Below, in pieces: positions 61,434 through 64,000 of a stretch of DNA of 64,000 nt. Within the stretch, counting starts at the first letter, position 1. The number at the start of each line of letters is the position of its first letter. This DNA is from Pseudoxanthomonas sp. X-1 (GTDB lineage: Bacteria > Pseudomonadota > Gammaproteobacteria > Xanthomonadales > Xanthomonadaceae). The notes below the pieces were generated by a model, which saw only the letters and a program-made list of their open reading frames with translations, was not told the origin of the DNA and made no database searches. The position numbers and the translations under genes were made by a program. Location: contig NZ_CP083376.1 of assembly GCF_020042665.1 (NCBI RefSeq), forward strand, positions 1,648,001 through 1,712,000. Reading direction: 5' to 3'.

Positions 61434-61844
61434 TCAGGCCCTCGCGCGCGGCCAGCGCAGGGCGATGACGGCGATGCTCAGCGACAGGACGATCTCGATC
61501 GCGCCCAGGACCAGGTAATACGGTCGCGCGCCGGGCAGGGTGAGCAGCATGATCGCGGTATAGGCCATGCCCAGCAGCACGTTGAGCCAGCGGCACAGGC
61601 GCGCCGGCAGCAGCAGCGCGCCGAGCACCATCAGGGCGGGTACCGCCATCATCAGCGAGACGCCGACCAGCGAGCCCTCGCTGTACGCGCCGAGCGGGCC
61701 TTCACCGGCGAGCATGCCCTTGAGCTTGCCCGGGGTGTACAGGCCGAAGTAGTCGCCATACAGATAGCAGAACATCAGCGCGCCCCAGGCCGCCGACAGG
61801 CGCTGGCGCACGGGCACAGGGGCGTCTTGCAGCGGACGGCTCAT
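61434..61844 (-). CDS. DUF6326-type small membrane protein
   Basis: A 136-residue, four-span protein starting MSRPLQDAPVPVRQRLSAAW. Hydrophobic segments are LMFCYLYGDYFGLYTPG, VSLMMAVPALMVLGALLLPA, WLNVLLGMAYTAIMLLTL and YLVLGAIEIVLSLSIAVIAL. The FCYLYGDYFGLYTPGKL motif fits the DUF6326 family as I recall it. It overlaps the upstream DUF4386 gene by four bases. The function is unknown. Confidence 0.75.
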   Translation of the reverse strand: MSRPLQDAPVPVRQRLSAAWGALMFCYLYGDYFGLYTPGKLKGMLAGEGPLGAYSEGSLVGVSLMMAVPALMVLGALLLPARLCRWLNVLLGMAYTAIMLLTLPGARPYYLVLGAIEIVLSLSIAVIALRWPRARA

Positions 61845-62557
61845 TCGGTGGTCTCGCGGGGGGAGGCGGTCGCGCGCATGCCGAACAGCAGCAGCCACAG
61901 GCACAGGCCGATCTCGCCGAAGGCGGCCGGCAGCGTCGCGTAGTTCGACACGGCGCTCTGGTCGTACCCCGGCAGCAGCAGTTCGCCGAACACGTTGCAT
62001 ACATAGCCAAGGCCGCCCAGCACCAGCGCGGCGCCGAGCACGCGCGGCAGCCGGCGCGAGCGGTAGACCAGGACGCCCAGGGGCAACAGCCACAGGCCCC
62101 AGAACAGGGTCGTCAGGAAGATCGCGTGGCGGTAGGCCATCATCGACTGCAGCGCCATCGCCTCACGCAGATTGCTCGAGACCGCGTCGAAGCCCGGATC
62201 GGTCAGGACGGCCAGCGCATCCAGCCGGTGGGCGGCGGCGACCAGTGCGATGGGGACCGCGATGACCGCCAGCACCACCATGGCGGCGGCCAGGGTGCGC
62301 TGTCCTTCGCGCAGCAGGCGATGGAGCAGGAACGGCAGCGCCAGGAAGGCCAGCTGCTCCAGCACGAAGGACGCGATGCCGGCCTCGAACAGCCGCTGCC
62401 GCGCCAGGATGTGGTCGAGCATGCCCGCCGGATCGCCCACCGCGCGCAGCTGGCCCGGCACGTAGGCCAGGCTGAACATGCCGGTGAGCACCATGACCAG
62501 GTAGACCGCCCCGGTCCATCGCGCGATCGAGCGTTGCGTCCTCACCGGCGGTCCCAT
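61841..62557 (-). CDS. DUF4386 family membrane protein
   Basis: A 238-residue protein starting MGPPVRTQRSIARWTGAVYL with about six spans. The DUF4386 order is IARWTGAVYLVMVLTGMFSLAYVPGQL, ASFVLEQLAFLALPFLLHRLL, HAIFLTTLFWGLWLLPLGVLVYRS and LGAALVLGGLGYVCNVFGELLLPGY. The function is unknown. The overlapping ATGA with the next gene suggests the two membrane proteins act together. Confidence 0.85.
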   Translation of the reverse strand: MGPPVRTQRSIARWTGAVYLVMVLTGMFSLAYVPGQLRAVGDPAGMLDHILARQRLFEAGIASFVLEQLAFLALPFLLHRLLREGQRTLAAAMVVLAVIAVPIALVAAAHRLDALAVLTDPGFDAVSSNLREAMALQSMMAYRHAIFLTTLFWGLWLLPLGVLVYRSRRLPRVLGAALVLGGLGYVCNVFGELLLPGYDQSAVSNYATLPAAFGEIGLCLWLLLFGMRATASPRETTE

Positions 62558-62646
62558 GCCTGCGCATTTTGAAGGTGGGCGCACCGTACAGGCCAAGCTC
62601 GCGCCCGGTGACTGCCGGAAGTCATGCGTCGCGCGGCGCGGCGCCT

Positions 62647-63282
62647 TCAGCGGTGGGCGGACACGCGCTGGGCGAACATGCCGCTGGCGAAATAGGCCAG
62701 CAGTTCCGCCTCCTGATCGCCGGACGCGGCGGTCTCGAGCATGGCGCGCGCGGCGGCGGCCAGCTGCGCGGCTTCATCGGCGCCGACCCGTTCGATCGCG
62801 TCCCAGAGCAGCGCCTGTTGTTCGTCCACCGCCGCCGCGGCGGTGAGCAGCAGCGGCGAGGCGTCGTCGGCGAAGGGCTGCGAGGTCGGGTCGGGCAGCA
62901 GCGCGGCCAGCTCCAGCGCGTAGCGCAGGCTGCGCAGCGCGATGGCGGCCAGCGAGGCGTCGCGCCACGGCGTCAGCCCGGCCGGCAGCGCGTGCAGCGG
63001 CGTCGGCGCGCGGCCGGACATCAGCGCCACCCGCACCGGATCGGGCGCGTCTTCCACGGTGCCGGCGACCCGCAGCGGCCAGCCGCGCCGGGCGGCGCGC
63101 GCCAGGTCCACGCGCTGGGCTTCGGGCAAGCCGGCGACCGAGTCGGCCAGGCTGGCCAGGTAGAGGCTGGCACGGGCATGCGGCGAGGCCTGCGCATCCA
63201 GTGCGTCATTCGGCGGCAGCAACTGCTGGCTCTCCCACAGGCTGCGCGCGTAGTGGAGGACGCAATGGGCGAGCTGGTTCAT
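62647..63282 (-). CDS. Hypothetical protein, helical and Ala-rich
   Basis: A 211-residue protein starting MNQLAHCVLHYARSLWESQQ. It is strongly alpha-helical and alanine-rich with few conserved motifs (WRDASLAAIALRSLRYALEL, DEAAQLAAAARAMLETAASGDQEAELLAYFASGMFAQR). No signal peptide or membrane span is seen. I do not recognise a family. The codon-position pattern and continuous frame suggest a real gene, probably restricted to the family. Confidence 0.7.
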   Translation of the reverse strand: MNQLAHCVLHYARSLWESQQLLPPNDALDAQASPHARASLYLASLADSVAGLPEAQRVDLARAARRGWPLRVAGTVEDAPDPVRVALMSGRAPTPLHALPAGLTPWRDASLAAIALRSLRYALELAALLPDPTSQPFADDASPLLLTAAAAVDEQQALLWDAIERVGADEAAQLAAAARAMLETAASGDQEAELLAYFASGMFAQRVSAHR

Positions 63283-63680
63283 CGAGGACTTCAGGCGGAC
63301 GGCGAGCGTCGAGGGAACGGCGCAGACGCCGGCGGGGCGCGCATTCTAGGCGATGGCGGCATGCTGCTGGCTGAGCGGACGAGGCTGGAGATCGGGTGAT
63401 GTCGCGGCAGTGCTGCTGATGGGCGATCGATCGCCATCGGCTGGCTGCACATGGAAGAACCCACGCAGTGCCCTGACGGGTTCTGGATGTGCGATGCGTT
63501 CGCCGGGCGCTGCTACGCGCGATACGAGCAGTCCGTCGAGTTCGCCCAGGCGGGCGCTGAAACAGGTGGGAGCCGCCACGGCGGCGATGAGGCTTCACCG
63601 GGAGCGCCCATCGCCGCCATGGCGGCTCCCACGCGGAAAGATCGGGAAAGAAGCGCTCGGGTGATGCGCGGCTTGGGTCG
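63283..63680. other. 398-bp intergenic stretch with repeat
   Basis: Holds GTGGGAGCCGCC repeat copy 3 and a possible short plus-strand reading frame from ATG 63451 (MEEPTQCPDGFWMCDAFAG) that runs on through the repeat; I do not call it a gene because it is not bounded and crosses the repeat. Confidence 0.5.
63566..63632. repeat. GTGGGAGCCGCC palindromic repeat, copy 3
   Basis: Starts gtgggagccgccacggcggc and ends gccgccatggcggctcccac, the most symmetric of the three copies (14214-14299 and 14764-14850 are the others). Confidence 0.88.
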
Positions 63681-63851
63681 TCAGCCGCGTTTGCGCAGCG
63701 GGGTGTTGCCGAGTTTTTCGACCCGGCCGCCGGCGCGTTCGAAGGCGTCCAGGCGGTCCTGCAATTGGCGTTGCGCGGCGCGTTTGTCCTCGCGCGGGCG
63801 GGAGAATTCGATATCCGGCGGCATGGCCTTGGAACTACGCAGTGTCGTCAT
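63681..63851 (-). CDS. Small conserved-looking cytosolic protein
   Basis: A 56-residue protein starting MTTLRSSKAMPPDIEFSRPR and ending GGRVEKLGNTPLRKRG. The highly charged EDKRAAQRQLQDRLDAFERA segment is predicted helical. Small basic proteins of this size and composition occur next to many Xanthomonadaceae genes, but I do not recognise the family. A clear stop and ATG and a consistent codon pattern support it. Confidence 0.6.
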   Translation of the reverse strand: MTTLRSSKAMPPDIEFSRPREDKRAAQRQLQDRLDAFERAGGRVEKLGNTPLRKRG

Positions 63852-64000
63852 AAGCATCTCGTGGAACGTGCTGCATCAATGCCAGCGTGGTTGTCAGCCG
63901 TCCGTGAAGGGCACCGCGTCGCAGGCATCGAAACCACGCCGAGCCCACCGGCCACGGCGTAAGAGGGGATCAAGTTCGGGGCGCATCCCACCCAACGGGA

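Noticed and set aside
58147..61596. 1149-codon minus-strand frame opposite the M1 peptidase
   Set aside because: Only its last ~197 residues are a real methyltransferase; the rest is low-complexity antisense.
63451..64000. Possible plus-strand gene starting MEEPTQCPDGFWMC
   Set aside because: The first 35 residues look coding, but the frame continues through a palindromic repeat and opposite the small minus-strand gene to the window end, with no stop to bound it.

Overview
This is a GC-rich chromosomal segment from a member of the Xanthomonadaceae (Lysobacteraceae), in the Lysobacter / Pseudoxanthomonas / Luteimonas / Stenotrophomonas area. The family assignment rests on gene content: tandem DUF6491-type lipoproteins, a TonB receptor paired with a beta-propeller phytase, two proteins ending in what looks like the XVIPCD secretion signal of Xanthomonadales type IV secretion effectors, and family-typical housekeeping neighbourhoods (queA-tgt-yajC-secD-secF, yggX-mutY, ftsY, htpG, rsmD-coaD). 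Genus cannot be fixed by reading alone.

Layout. 1-2.6 kb: right edge of a prophage or phage-tail locus (tail protein end, beta-helix tail spike, zinc-ribbon protein) next to tRNA-Phe. 2.9-13.2 kb: core genes (two paralogous lipoproteins, yggX, mutY, ftsY, htpG, rsmD, coaD, a lipoprotein, a YfhL-type ferredoxin, gamma-glutamyltransferase). 13.2-21.8 kb: MBL hydrolase, psiF, upp, a TonB receptor plus phytase pair, and a class III aminotransferase divergent from an Lrp regulator. 21.9-24.0 kb: first lipase effector with its lipoprotein immunity candidate. 24.1-30 kb: tRNA queuosine genes and the Sec accessory genes yajC-secD-secF. 30-44 kb: dienelactone hydrolase-like protein, ispB, ssb, a DeoR/MFS pair, divergent POT and OPT peptide transporters, a frameshifted P-loop kinase gene, an S9 peptidase and a serine hydrolase. 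44-46 kb: second lipase effector with an ankyrin-repeat lipoprotein. 46-51 kb: LysR/SDR divergent pair, then cstA-ybdD. 51.3-53.4 kb: an overlapping three-gene exported operon (transglutaminase-like protein, RHS-tip protein with an HEXXGH motif, small exported protein). 53.5-64 kb: corA, a PadR/HAAS operon, DUF2306 protein, PHA depolymerase, methyltransferase, HemJ-like protein, M1 peptidase and small membrane proteins.

How the genes fit together. Several exported or peptide-handling functions (GGT, S9 and M1 peptidases, POT and OPT transporters) suggest growth on protein or peptides. The two lipase/lipoprotein pairs and the RHS-tip operon suggest interbacterial competition. No VirB/VirD4 machinery and no full-length Rhs shell gene lies in the window, so delivery must come from elsewhere.

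The most interesting items are the RHS-tip HEXXGH protein with its overlapping small exported neighbour, the two predicted effector-immunity pairs, a 137-bp palindromic repeat present in two near-identical inverted copies plus two degenerate ones, a mutY gene with no canonical start codon, and a kinase gene broken by one frameshift. All functions are inferred from sequence reading; no database search was run.
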